64,000 nucleotides of DNA. It comes from Nepenthes gracilis (Eukaryota > Streptophyta > Magnoliopsida > Caryophyllales > Nepenthaceae). The notes below the pieces were generated by a model that saw only the letters and a list, made by a program, of their open reading frames with translations, searched no databases and was not told the DNA's origin. Each line of letters starts with the position of its first letter. The first letter of the stretch is position 1. The position numbers and the translations under genes are program-made. This document shows positions 11,680-23,006 of this stretch, piece after piece. The stretch covers positions 12,810,037-12,874,036 of the forward strand of contig BSYO01000004.1 in the NCBI GenBank assembly GCA_033239525.1, in the 5' to 3' direction.

Positions 11680-11900
11680 GCAGGGCTAATGGCGGAGGGC
11701 CAAGAGCGGAGCTGAGTAGGGCCAACGGCGGAGTTAGCAGGGCCAAGGACGGAGCTGAGTAAGGCTAAGGGCGGAGCTGTGTAAGGCCAAGGGTGGAGCC
11801 AGTAGGGCCAACGGCGGAGGGCCAAGGGCGGAGCTGAGCAGGACCAACGGCGAAACCAGCAGGGCCAACGGCAAAAGCAGCAGGGTCAACGGCGGAGCTA
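11680..11900. repeat. GC-rich minisatellite in the internal region of B
   Basis: About nine imperfect copies of a roughly 21-28-bp unit built around GGGCCAACGGCGGAGC and GAGCTGAGTAAGG. The frame 11424-11825 (minus) is the translation of this repeat and shows no gag features. Confidence 0.8.
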
Positions 11901-12109
11901 AGGTGGCGAAGGCAAGGCGGAATGATTTGACCGCGGGGAAGAAACTGAAGGGGAGTTGGAGTACCCCAAGTTTAGTAGGGCGAAAGAAGGTATCATTCTG
12001 TAGAGGCCAACACCGGATTCCTGATTGAGGGGAAGCTGCCGGAAGGCAGGCGATGACGGTCGCCGGTTAAAGGGCGAAGGTGTTCCCCACAAGGTCGTGA
12101 GGAAAAGTT

Positions 12110-13405
12110 TGTTGGGTCTGGTCACTCCCTTGTGGGTAACCCAATAAACTAGTTTGTCATTGAAGGATTTGAGGAGAACAAATTCGGAGAATTGTTTCCG
12201 GTCAACGAGACGTTGATCGGAGGAAAACAGTAGACGATCAATGGAGATTGACTGGCAGATAGCCAACAGAATCCGATCAACAGGAGGTTGACCATCTGAG
12301 AGCTGCAGGAGCACTGCTGGACGGTAGACAGGCAACTAGAGACGGTCAACAGGGAAGTTGACCGGATGAATGCTGAAGACGGTCATTGAAATGTTGACCG
12401 GTTGAGAAGGCCGAAACTTACCAGTTAGTATTATTGGTATGAAATCGCCCACGGACATGGCTGAGTGCACAGTAGCGTCCGGAGATATAGGCTGTGCACA
12501 GTGACGACTGAGGACATGGTATGTCGAAGGTCGTTGTCACTGCCTGAAGACCATGGAATACCAGAGGACTCTTGTGATGGCCAAAGGGCACAGATGGTCC
12601 TGGAATTTGGCTGCAGCAATGACCGAGGACATCGTGGACAGTTGGCAGCAAGTTGTGGAGAGCTTGCAGCAAGCTGTGGACAGTTGGCTCTATAGAGCAG
12701 GTAGCAGACTTGCAGTCTGTCTAGGCCGTCTGTGCAGGTGGCAAGTTGCAGAGTTAGTGGACAATTTGCAGAGTTAGTGGGCAGGTTGCAGAGTTAGTGG
12801 GCAGGTTGCAGAGTTAGTGGACAAAGTTGTGGGTGACAGGTGTTTGACCACACTCAACCTGCATATTGGTTGAAGGTCTCCGGATAGACCACGATATATA
12901 CGCATGCTGGGCATGCTGTGGTATGAGCGCGCAAGGCGCCATGAGAGTGACTATGGGTGATAGAGAAATCACCATGGCCGAGCATTCGCCGGGGCTTGTG
13001 TAGCCGGTCATTGTGTGCAGGGGTGAAACGGTGGGCTATCGTTTCACCAACATTTGTAAAATGTAGAAAGGAGTGCCCCACCAGTGAGAGAGAGAAGAAA
13101 GAAAAACAGAGAGTAAAAGAGTGGAGAGTGTTTTCCATTTACTCCGGTGAGGTTTTCTTTGTTATTCTCGGGTGTGTAGCGGATACTCCATCTCGGGGGT
13201 TTGTAACCCATTTTGACATAGTGGATTTATTGGTGGACTATGTGTACCGTGGTTTTTCCTCTTCGATTTGGGAAGGGATTTTCACATAAAAAAATGCTAT
13301 GCATCTCTTGTTCATTGTTCCTACTAAATGGTGGCTGTCGATGACTGGGGGTTCGGGTTTTTGCTGCTGCCGGATCTGGTGGATCTGGGTCTTCCGACCC
13401 CAATA
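12110..13405 (+). repeat. 3' LTR of element B
   Basis: Direct repeat of 10141-11417, starting TGTTGGGTCTGGTCAC and ending CCGACCCCAATA, with the terminal CA mutated to TA. It includes an expanded GTTGCAGAGTTAGTGG repeat near 12745-12830. Confidence 0.85.
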
Positions 13406-15974
13406 GAGTTGGCGGAGGAAGGCTCGCTAGGCACCCGTGGCAGGCGCAGGTTCCAATGAGCCCGGCTCGTAGGCGCCGAGCTAGCGCTCGAGTGTCGGCC
13501 CAAAGTATTTAAACCTACGAGGGTTTCGATTTGGCTAGATTTCAGCCTCCACGCACGGGAAGAGAGAGAGAGGGAGGGAGAAGAGAGAGAAGGGAGAATC
13601 CAAGGTCCTGGGGTCCGATTCTGAGTTAGAGCTAGTTAAAAAAGTGATAGATCTGGTCAAAATAAATGCACTCATACTCTTTTCTTTCGTTTTCTTGTAC
13701 TTTTAATCCATTTTCTTTAGGTATTCTCATTCCGATATCTGAATAAGTTTATATATTAAATTGCACAAGACCTAAGTATGAAAATACATTAATTTCAGGT
13801 CACAATATTGAGATTTGAGTAGTTTTTTGCAACCCAGAACCCTAACCCATGCCCAGACCCATTTCACAATTTATTTTGAGTTTTATGTGTTATTTGGCCT
13901 TAGATAAATGTTACCCATGACTTGGGCATGCAAATATGTGAATTCATGCATGATTTAGTATTTTGACACGTTTTCAACATAGAGCCCTAAACCCACATAC
14001 TGGAGGAGTTCACCGATTAAATTGGGATTTATACATAAATTGACTTTAGGATATTGTTACCCACACCATGAATATGTTACTTTATCAATTGGGAATCCGA
14101 ATATGTAGTTTCATAGGGTATTGTGCTCACTGGAACCCTAACCCGCGCCCTCTTTGGGTTTTATCTGAATTAACCGTAATTTATACATGATCCTAGTTTC
14201 AAAAATCATATAGCATGCTTTTGGGAAGGTAATTAATGCCCGAACATTTTAGAGTTATGTTTGGCTTACGGTGGTAAGAGTTCCTTACTTATTTTATGTC
14301 TTATGAACATTTATACATATATTACGAAAATGTTAATTGAATATGTTCCAAAAACCATGTCACGAATCAATTATAAAAGGATTATCGATTAGAAACCATA
14401 TAATTCTATTTGGTATAAAATGAGAATGAATTCTTAAATCCCCCAAGCTTTAAAGAAGAATGATGGATGAATTATGATTGTGAGAGAAACCAAACTCACA
14501 AGAAAATATAAAAATCTGTATCGAAATATGCTTATGGAAAAGAAATCTGATAATAGAGGAATTTCTGTAATTAAGTGATGGACCTATACACCGTTCTCCG
14601 GAATGAAGAACTGATTAAAATATAAAATGTTCTCCAACAAAGTGGGAACAAAGAATTATGTGCTTAAGAATAAAATTCTCTAATGAAATAAGAAAATAAG
14701 AACTTGGATTGAGAATTACAGATAATAAATTTTAACAAGCCATAAATATTATAGTGAAAATTCAAGAATTACTCTGACTGTATATCCTGTATCATATTTT
14801 ATAGTGGGTGGTATTCCTTGGCATGTCTTAATATATTATAGTGGAAGGTTATTGCATGTTATAAATGCTACTCACAGCTAATGACTATGGTCCCGTCTAT
14901 AAGATTTATATGTAAATGACCCCCATCTGGGTTGAGAATAGAAGGATATCGACCTTAGATTGTATAGATTGAATACAATTCAGGTAACGTCTGTTCGCTT
15001 CTTTGGTCAGTAGGCCCTATTGGCCTCGATCCCTCAATGAAATAAGTTTTTGGTAATGAACTGATAATTAAGAAAATAATAAGAAAATGAACCAAAGAAA
15101 TATAAAATGAATCATAAAAATATTACTTTCTAAATCATGAATTATAATCTCACATGTACATCTGTCCTTCATATATGTATTATTATATTTTGAATATGAA
15201 ATTATGCATATATTTTAATATATATAGATATGTGCATTGTTGACTTTTTGGCTCATCATTACTGTTTTCCACCCTCTAGATGAATATGAGTTATACCCGA
15301 TGAGGTAGGATAGCAGATTTGAGTCGGCTAGACTCAAAGATGATGAAGATGATCTTAAGGATTTAGTTTTACAGTCTTATATTTTCTGATGGAATTTTAT
15401 TCACGAATGTGTGCATATGATAATATTGATGATAAGGAAATATCTATAGTATAGTTTCCACTATATCGATGGATGTTTATATTTTCACAGATTTTTATGG
15501 TTGGTTTCAAGTATCTAGTGGCATATCTCTATATCTGATATTATGTCTAGAGACATAATGTTGGAGCCAGGAACGATTGTGATAGTTTTTAGGATTCTGT
15601 GCTAGTTTGTTATGTTATCTGGATGTTGGGGTTGATATTGATGAATTTTTAGAATTGTTGAGATTGTATATGTAATGTACAGGATTATTATACAGGTTTT
15701 GTATTTAGTTGATATCCGTATTACAATCAAAACTTTACTAGATTTTTAGTTAAAAATATGGTACGTCACATTTTAAAGAGAGAGAATTTTTTTTGTGAAG
15801 GAAATGATGAAAAAGTAATGAATAGACTTTAAAAAATTCTTTAAATGCCATGAGAGAACAATGCCTTAGAAGGCAACACGTCTGGGTTACTTTATAGTGA
15901 GATCTAAAAGATAATTATCAAATTCATATGATCATCAATGTGAAATAGATTTTCATTAACTGACACATTAAAAA

Positions 15975-16643
15975 TATTAGGTTTAATCACTTTTTTATGG
16001 ATTTAATAATAAATGAATAGTTATCAAATGATCACATGAGATTCGTGTGAGGATTGCAGTATTCACGCTCAAGACAAGTGCCTGGGTGTGCCCAAGGGGA
16101 GTTCAAGGGGAGCTCGTGCACGCTTCTAGTATAAAAACACATGCTACGTGTTTTTAAAGTATTTCGAAATTAATTCTCACACAAGAAGCGTCGCAAAGAG
16201 AAAGAAGAGAAGAAGAGAGAAAAGGAAAAGGTCTGGCATATAGTTAAGATTTGATTTGAGTTCTGTTCTTCGCACAAAGTTAGGTCATTGTTTTAGAGGA
16301 ATTTTTAGAGTATATTTTGTTTGATTACTCTCATTTCTCGTTGTATATTATTTTTTTAGATTGTTCAGTGTATTGAAAGGGTTGTAATCAGTCGTTCTTC
16401 ACTCATAATTGTAGTAAAGAGATTTTAAAAAGGGTTATTTGTAACCAACACTATTGTTATTATAATAGATTATTTTAAAATTTATTCGATAATTTTTTTT
16501 TTTTGGTTGAAAAAATTTTTACGTTAAAAATATTATACATTATTATTTTCTTATATTTACAAGTGTGATGGTTGGCAGTTGATGATGGGTTTGAATTTTA
16601 TTTTACTATATCGAGTTATATGTGTCCCGATCGAATCCCAATA
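15975..16643 (+). mobile_element. Old copia-like solo LTR (C), related in layout to the LTRs of B
   Basis: It begins TATTAGGTTTAATCAC, aligning to TGTTGGGTTTGATCAC of B, and ends CGAATCCCAATA, aligning to CGACCCCAATA. Between them the order matches B: TATA-like TATAAAAACAC (16130), AGAGAAAGAAGAGAAG leader, GGGTTATTTGTAACC, a TTTTTACGTTAAAAA block and GGTTGGCAGTTGATGATGGG. Both terminal dinucleotides have decayed by transitions. Flanks are AAAAA on both sides, compatible with a TSD but uninformative. Confidence 0.6.
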
Positions 16644-17185
16644 AAAAAGATGATAAATATTAGGAAGACACCTTCTATGAAGTGACATATGCCGTCAATT
16701 TTTATATTAATTTATTAATATAAAAGAATTAATAAAATATAAAAATTAAATAAATTAGGTATGATTATAGTTTAATTAATAATCCAAAATGGTATCACTC
16801 GCCCCTTTCATTTCCACTTTCACATATATCGGTTAACATTATCCCCTTTTTTATATATATATATTTAAAGGTCCCATCTTGTAGTTAAAGTTCTTGAAGT
16901 CCCACCACTCTGTTTTATTAAACTATACTTTAGGCAGTACTGTGAATATACAGAATAGACTAAATTTCTTATTTCTTCTATCATAAAATAGATTATAAGG
17001 ATGTTGATCTTGATTAATAGACTATACTCAATAGTAACTATTTTTTATCGAATTGCAGGTAAGTTATGAATGGAAATTAGAATAAAAATAATATATTTAT
17101 ATATACATACACAATAATCTCCCTCTGAAAATTTTCATTTTTTTACTCTAATTTTGATAATTAGATTAGAATTTAAATTAAGTTA

Positions 17186-17228
<43 letters not shown>

Positions 17229-17992
17229 CAAATCGATAGTAATTTATTCATAAGAAATAAAGTTTTATATATAGATATAATAAGTATCACATTATCTAAA
17301 TATTTTAGTAGCTATATCTATAAAAATAGTGTTGGAAAGATATTCTTAAGACATCTTTAACAATATAGTATCTAATACATCCATTTATAATAACAAGTGA
17401 ATATAAAATAAATTGATAAATGAGTATTTTATTACTTAAACATATCCTAAAGATGTATAAAAGATATTATTAAAATATTACTCTACCTATGAACACTGCC
17501 TGTTAGTCATCCTAAACTTTATATAGATAAGTTAGGTGAAAAACGTGGCACTAGACCATTGACAGATTAAAAAGTTTATATATCTGCTAAGATTTATTCC
17601 CTCTATTATTATCATTCATTTAAAAATAATCTATTTTAATTAACAATTATAAAAAAAATTAAAAAATAATTGGTGTTTAGTTATTTTAAGTAATCAAGTT
17701 ATAATAGTTTATTAAAATAGACAATTAAGGTCTAAAGATTTAGCAGAAGCAGCATTCCAGAATTCGACCATTCCAAATTGAATATCGAAGGTAATTAGCA
17801 AGTGATTAAATAATTAAAATAATAAAAAATCTTAATAAACTAATTATTCGCCCGAGGCATCTTTTAGAGTGCTTTACTGACATTATTAAGTACTACCAAC
17901 TGGACAAGTTTGATCCATGCATTTGTTTAGATTAGATTGTTATAGAACATTTACAGTATGCAGAGTAAAATTCCTCCAAATAAAAATAGAAG
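16644..17992. other. AT-rich interval left of T1, no gene seen
   Basis: No coding signal. The segment next to 17992 is probably the continuation of the copia LTR into which T1 inserted (see 31866-32308). Confidence 0.45.
17190..17225. repeat. (AT)n microsatellite
   Basis: Uninterrupted AT dinucleotide run of about 36 bp. The frame 17154-17360 that reads through it is rejected. Confidence 0.95.
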
Positions 17993-18940
17993 TGATTAGT
18001 CATTGATTCGGTTGCCCAGGTTAGAATGCCATTGGGCCATTGGGTTAAACTAAATCAACTCCGGTCTTTGTATTTTTTAGTCGGAATTTTGCATACTACA
18101 ATTCAAAAATAAGAGGTTAGAGGATTGATGGGGTTTGCCCCCCAATATGTCATTCAACGCTAAAGTTAGTAGTCTTCTTTTGGAGACAAAAGATGCGGGA
18201 ATGAAAGTACGCGAGATGATGATGCAAGAAAGGGGTTTTTTGAATTTAACTTGGAGGTTGCACTCGGCGTGGAGCGGCTTTGACGATAGTGCACGCACAG
18301 GGAACAACTTTGATGCTATGGAGACGAAAGTTACGAATGGATTTTGACAAGGTTCTGCAGGCAGAGCGTAGGCTCTTGAGAGCTCTTATGGAAGTCATGT
18401 TTAAGCGTTGTTATTAGCATTGATGTAAGCGACAATGTGAGCCTTGAAGTGAGGATGCCGTTAGAGTCTGTCTCAAGGGCTTTTTATTGCTTCTAAACCA
18501 GCTCGGTTTTACTTGGGTGGTAAGGTTGGCTGCCAGCAACCCTATACAGATCTGCTAGGCTGGCATGAAGGATATGGGTGCCGTTTAAGGTAACTGTGAT
18601 TTATTGAAGAGGGATTCCTTCCTTCATTGGGAGATGTAGCACGCGATAAATATTGGGGTTACCATTGTGGGAGATACGATGAGTTGAAAGTTGTCTTTTC
18701 TAGAGAGATCGCGATCCGAAAAAATATTCAGGGTTCTAACCAGCTAAGGCATGTGATTTCAATACACGAGAATGGTATTGTGGGCTGCCCGAATTGGTCT
18801 GTCGATGGCTTAGGCCATTACCAGCCGGCTAAAACATTACTCTCAGTCAATAGAAGCATTGACCATCCTTTGGGCTAGTGAGACGGTTGCTTTTTAGGTT
18901 TGCTGCTTTTTGGACCGACCTATTTCTACTGTCCCCATCA
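17993..18940 (-). repeat. 3' LTR of T1
   Basis: Pairs with 30912-31860. Read on the plus strand both begin TGATNNGTC and end CCCNATCA. A W-box-like inverted pair (AGTCAATAGAAGCATTGACC) lies at 18845-18864. Frames 18077-18307, 18135-18347 and 18627-18878 are within this LTR and are not genes. Confidence 0.85.
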
Positions 18941-18960
18941 CTAGCCTCCCATGTGGAGGA
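18941..18960 (-). promoter_or_regulatory. Polypurine tract of T1
   Basis: The minus strand reads ACATGGGAGGCTAG directly before the 3' LTR, parallel to CATAGGGGGCTA at the same place in T2. Confidence 0.6.
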
Positions 18961-20529
18961 TTTGAATTTCAACTTTCGGTATGTTCATGATAAGATGTGA
19001 CATGACGTGTCATCTTCCCTATCGTCCCTTCCTGGGGCTGTCCTCCCTATATGTCCCTTCCCTGGGCTGTCCTCAGATTTTGTCATTTGCTATTTTTAGC
19101 GTGATTCCTCTATATTCGTGATTTTTGTAAATTTGTTGGGACAGAGGTTCCTTGGTATTTATTAGCCTATTGATTCCTTTATGTGCTATGAATTATGGGC
19201 TTCACCGCATCTCTTTGCATCACATTCTGCCTTTATCAGCGAAGTGGCGTGGGAACCAAAAGTGGCCATGAGTTGCGGGTCCTCGACTGTCGGTACTGGT
19301 GGGAGCTTGCTCTTGACGTTTGACGACATCATCCTAGGATGCACTTGCGGTCTATTTTGGTTACCCTTTTTCGTATAGGGGGTTGTTTTGGTCACCCGTT
19401 TTCGTACCCATTCCTAAGCCGTGTCTGCTGTTGTTTCTAAGTGGGGCGAAGCTTTTCTTGCTCTTTGCCCCTTGCCTTGGGTAGTGGCTTGCCTCTGAAA
19501 CAGGCTTGAGTGCCTCATGAACAAATATCTCTGTAGCCTCACTCTGTTGCTGCCAGGGTAGGTGGTAGATTCCCTAGCTCAAGGTTGTTTTCTCCCTTTC
19601 ACGAGGTGAAGTTCTCCTTACCCTCTGGCTCCTCCTTCGTGGCAAATTCCTGCTCAAGCTCCTGATTTGTTATTCCTAGGGCCCCACTTTGTTGCTTGCC
19701 GAATGAAGGCCAGTCTCTTGCTTGGTGACGTGTTTATATTGGAATTTGTTGTGACTAGGTTTTGTGTATCTCCTTCTTCTTCGTTGTCTCCCTTTATTCT
19801 ATGCCAGCCTTTGAAGGCCTCATAACTTATAAAGGGAAATGAATGGAACTAGCGACTATTATTGCTCGTGTTGTTTTTGTCTTGTCTCTTCCTCTTTTTT
19901 ATTTTTTTTTACACTGTGATGTATTGAACACTCGTTGTTCAACTGGAGCTGGTCAAGATCGTTCACTAATCAAACTAACTGGTCGCTGGATTGGGTAGCC
20001 AAGTTGGTAGCAAGTCGGAATCGGCCTTGGTCGTTGACTAGTCAAACTGGTAAGTTGCCGGAGTGTGTTGCTAACTGGTTAACCAAATCGGAGTTAGACT
20101 GATTTGTTGATCGTCAAAAGTAATTGACCATTCAGTCTAGTTGGAATCTAGAGTGGGTCACTAGCCTGTCAATCCTACTCTGTGTTCAATATATTCCCCA
20201 GCCGCTATCTTGGTGTCCTCGAGAAGTATGGTGCAGTGGCATGGGAAGTCGTGCCATTCCAACGTCTCACCCATCCCATCCTACCACATGTCGGCCTTAG
20301 ATACGGTGGCCGATCGCCATGTATGCCATTGAACGATTGACATGCCTATGCATACTCCAGTGCTGACACGTGTCAGGCATTATGCGCACGTAATTTTCGA
20401 GGTGTCATTTTGAAATTTGAATTGCGTCCCTTACAAAGGGAGGCCATTTCGCCATTCTGCTATACCTCTCTTCTTCTCCTCGAACCGCTTCATCTTTTAC
20501 TTCTCTGTAACTTGCCATTTCCTGATTTT
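18961..20529. other. T1 internal region upstream of the antisense ORF
   Basis: Probably the promoter and leader of the antisense ORF together with untranslated 3' sequence of the sense transcript. A block of GTCAA/TTGAC-containing phrases sits at about 19950-20170. No protein family is recognised in the open frames 19181-19395. Confidence 0.45.
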
Positions 20530-22400
20530 ATGGCTCTCAAAGTTAACGCTATTGGTTCTATTATTATTGTTACTAATATCGAGGCATTATATCTGTAGTA
20601 CGACATCCCCGCTGCCATTTTATATTTTGTGCTAGGAGTGCATGATAGGGCTTATTCTTCTCCAGAGGGTTCCATTATTATCTATGAGGCTCACTTGCGA
20701 AATAGGCTTAGCCTCCCCATCTCGAGGGAGTTATTCAATATCTTGTTAGCCTTCAGAGTTCCAATCGTGTGGTTTCATGTGAACACCATCTGGTACATGT
20801 GCTCTTTTTGTATATTCCTTTGTCACCATGGGAGGGCATTGACTGTGGCGATGGAGAAGGTAATTTTTCTTGTTCTGGCTAGAGCGGGATTGGATCTCAT
20901 AGTCCTCTCAAGAGCTGCATGTCAGCAAGGTCATTCCCGACTTTATTAAAAATTGGAAGAATTGGTTCTTTTTTATTAGGGTCTCTCACAATTGGCCTTA
21001 ATCTAAGGATTAGGGTAACGTGCCAGCGACCTTCACCGCAAGGCTTCGCGTGAGGAGTCGGAGTCTGTCAAGTCATTGACGGAGTTGGTCTGAGCAAATT
21101 TAGACAAGTTTAAGAAGGACCACCTCCTGTCCCTTGAGGTGCTTGCACTGGCCCGATGGGATCCCCCTTTGGCAGGTAAAGAGGTCACTGCCCCTCCGTC
21201 AACCAAGCCCAAGAGAAAGGCTGGGACCCTATACATCAAGAAACCATCCGACCGTCTATCTCGGCGAAGGTCCATTTCGTCTCCGACGTCCTCTTCATCT
21301 TCCACAGCCCAAGGTTTTCCCATGGCCAAGTGGATGCGGGGCATTGGCGAGTCATCAAGGGCATCGGCTATCCTCGCTCCTTCGGATGCGGGCATTACTG
21401 TAGTTGGTGTTGGAGTAGCTGCCACCAGTGGGCCTCCCACTCTCGCGGCAAGCGTCTTGTGTGAGCTAGCAGAACGGGAGCTAGTTGGGCTGATTTGCAA
21501 GCCAGCCTAGGCCCATCAAGAGGCCCATGTGGAGTTTCAACAAGTAGTCCAACAGGAGCCCATTAGGCCATTCAGCAGGGGTCCCCACAGGAGGCTCAAC
21601 TAGAAGTCCGACAAGGGGTTTCTACCTCTTCTTTGTTGGAGGGTGGTGTTGAGGAGGCAGCGACCATGGAGGCATCTCTTTAGGAGGCTTCTGTGTCAGT
21701 CTAGCCCAGATTGGAGCGTGCATCCACTCTGACTTCTTCATCTTTGGTGCCTTTGAGTGTGGTGGTGACCAGACTATCTTACATCTGGGTAAGCCACTGA
21801 GAACTTGTCGACTCCATCAGGAATGGGTGATTTTAACCTATTTCCCCTCTCCTGTTTTCAGGATGACAAGATGGTGCACCCCTGTAGACTTTCTTGTATT
21901 AGCGGTTGTCCCGGATCCAAATGTTAGAAGGGAAGATCCACCATTTGACCCCAACGACGATCGACTCGAGCGTCGTAGAGGTGATGTAGGGCTGGGTAGA
22001 CAATGCTGCTTCTGAGGTTTAGCAGCTCTAGGATTGCACGTCGAGTCTCAAATTTAGCTTTTCGAGGTCATGGGGGAGCTGCAAAGATCCAAGGATGCCT
22101 TGCAAATGGCCGAGTTGGATTGTTCTGGCTCTTGAAGTGAAAATGTTAAACTTGGAGCTGAGTTGATAACTCGATTTGGCCCAGGTGAGGTGGGCCATGT
22201 TCTAAATGCGAGGTTTCTAGATGGAATTCAGTTATGCCGGCAGATCGCCTCCATTTTTTACCCCTTCTTTCTAGCCGGTATTTTTGATCAGAGGAATAGG
22301 GCTACCTAGCGCCGATTTGACCTGACTTCATTGATGTGGAGGGGACCTCGCCACGCTCTCCGACCAGCCTCCAATCTTAGGGCTGCCATCTTCTTATTTT
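20530..22400 (+). pseudogene. Antisense ORF (aORF) of T1, decayed
   Basis: Opposite in strand to gag-pol, between integrase and the 3' LTR, where Tat elements carry an aORF. The start is the ATG at 20530, aligned to the T2 start at 34877. The conserved stretch YEAHLRNRLSLPISREL is colinear with YEVHLKGGLRFPIAEEL of T2 and resembles the plant 'putative gypsy-type transposon' domain (Transposase_28-like). An in-frame TAG lies at 20596-20598. After about 20853 the frame changes, and IKNWKNWFFFIR near 20945 aligns with STKRWKDKFFFLG of T2. A C-terminal block, FLDGIQLCRQIAS near 22213, matches FWDGIRMCRRVAR of T2. The function of this protein is unknown. The family assignment is from remembered similarity, not from a search. 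Confidence 0.65.
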
Positions 22401-22438
22401 TTTTATAATACTACCTGTATAGTGTAAATTTTTTTATG

Positions 22439-22444
22439 AATAAA
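22439..22444 (+). promoter_or_regulatory. Polyadenylation-type signal after the T1 aORF
   Basis: AATAAA in the context TTTTATGAATAAAG. T2 has the equivalent TTTTATGAATAAGA at 36973-36986 downstream of its aORF, so the site is conserved between two diverged elements. Confidence 0.5.
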
Positions 22445-23006
22445 GGAGGATTTTCACAACCCTCCTCATGATTTTTATGATCCTTATATGGCCTTGCTTA
22501 CATATCGTTATTTGTCAGCTAAGCATGATTGATGTTGCTGCTGAATTTTTTTAAAGAGTTAGGGTTGCTGCATGCATGTGACCGCATTGGACCCTAACCT
22601 GTTAACCATCGTTGATTGATGGTCTCATCCTTGTTGGGTGAGTCGCCACACGCATGCTAAATAGCCTTCTAAGGTGTTAGTATTCGGCTATGGGCTGCTT
22701 AGCGCGGGACTGAGGTTCGAACTCGACCTCATATGGGCCGCAAGGTGCGATACCGAGGTTTAGCAATGGGAGAATGAAAATTTATCCGACTTAGGGACAA
22801 CCTAGGTTGCACGACCTTCATGCAATATCACACAAGCAGTCATATGGATAGATAAACGGGAAATGAGAATCAATAATAGAAAAAAGGCAAACATATCATC
22901 TTATTAAAACGTGATACAATGTTTCAAGCATGCTTGATAATGTATGTTAGACCTACCCGGGTTCAGTAAGAGACTACTGGTAGTACTTTTTTGATTGGGT
23001 GACATT
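22445..23006. other. T1 spacer between the integrase end and the aORF end
   Basis: No ORF. It separates the convergent 3' ends of the sense pol and the antisense ORF. Confidence 0.5.

Larger units (their letters stand above)
10141..13405 (+). mobile_element. Non-autonomous LTR retrotransposon B with a 0.7-kb internal region
   Basis: Complete element with perfect 5-bp TSD GAGTT (10136-10140, 13406-13410). Two direct LTRs of about 1.28 kb (10141-11417 and 12110-13405) start TGTTGGGT and end CCCCAACA or CCCCAATA. The internal region is only about 692 bp and has no gag or pol, only a PBS-like sequence and a GC-rich minisatellite. LTR termini and the late TTTTCACATAAAA / ACGTAAAAA feature resemble Tork/Angela-type copia LTRs, but without coding sequence the superfamily is an inference. 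The short internal region puts it among TRIM/LARD-like elements, though the LTRs are long for a TRIM. It must have relied on proteins from another element. Confidence 0.85.
10036..15770 (+). mobile_element. Solo LTR (A3) of a gypsy element, interrupted by non-autonomous element B
   Basis: The left part (10036-10140) starts TGTACCAATTCTCAA and carries the CTTAATTCAT...TTTAG block found in A1 and A2. After element B the LTR resumes at 13406 with a GCGCTCGAGTG motif, a TATTTAAACC TATA-like box (about 13506), a GA-rich leader, the GTGATAGATC block and the long AT-rich body also seen in A1 and A2. It ends GGTACGTCACA at 15770. Without B it is about 2.46 kb. No convincing TSD was found (TATAA before, TTTTA after), so its solo status rests on the absence of coding sequence alongside. 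Confidence 0.7.

Noticed and set aside
11424..11825. 133-codon ORF inside element B, considered as gag
   Set aside because: It is the translation of the GC-rich minisatellite, with repeated Trp-Pro units and no zinc knuckle or gag core.
21033..21500. 155-codon minus-strand ORF in T1
   Set aside because: Antisense to the aORF of T1 and low complexity; the plus frame continues the aORF.
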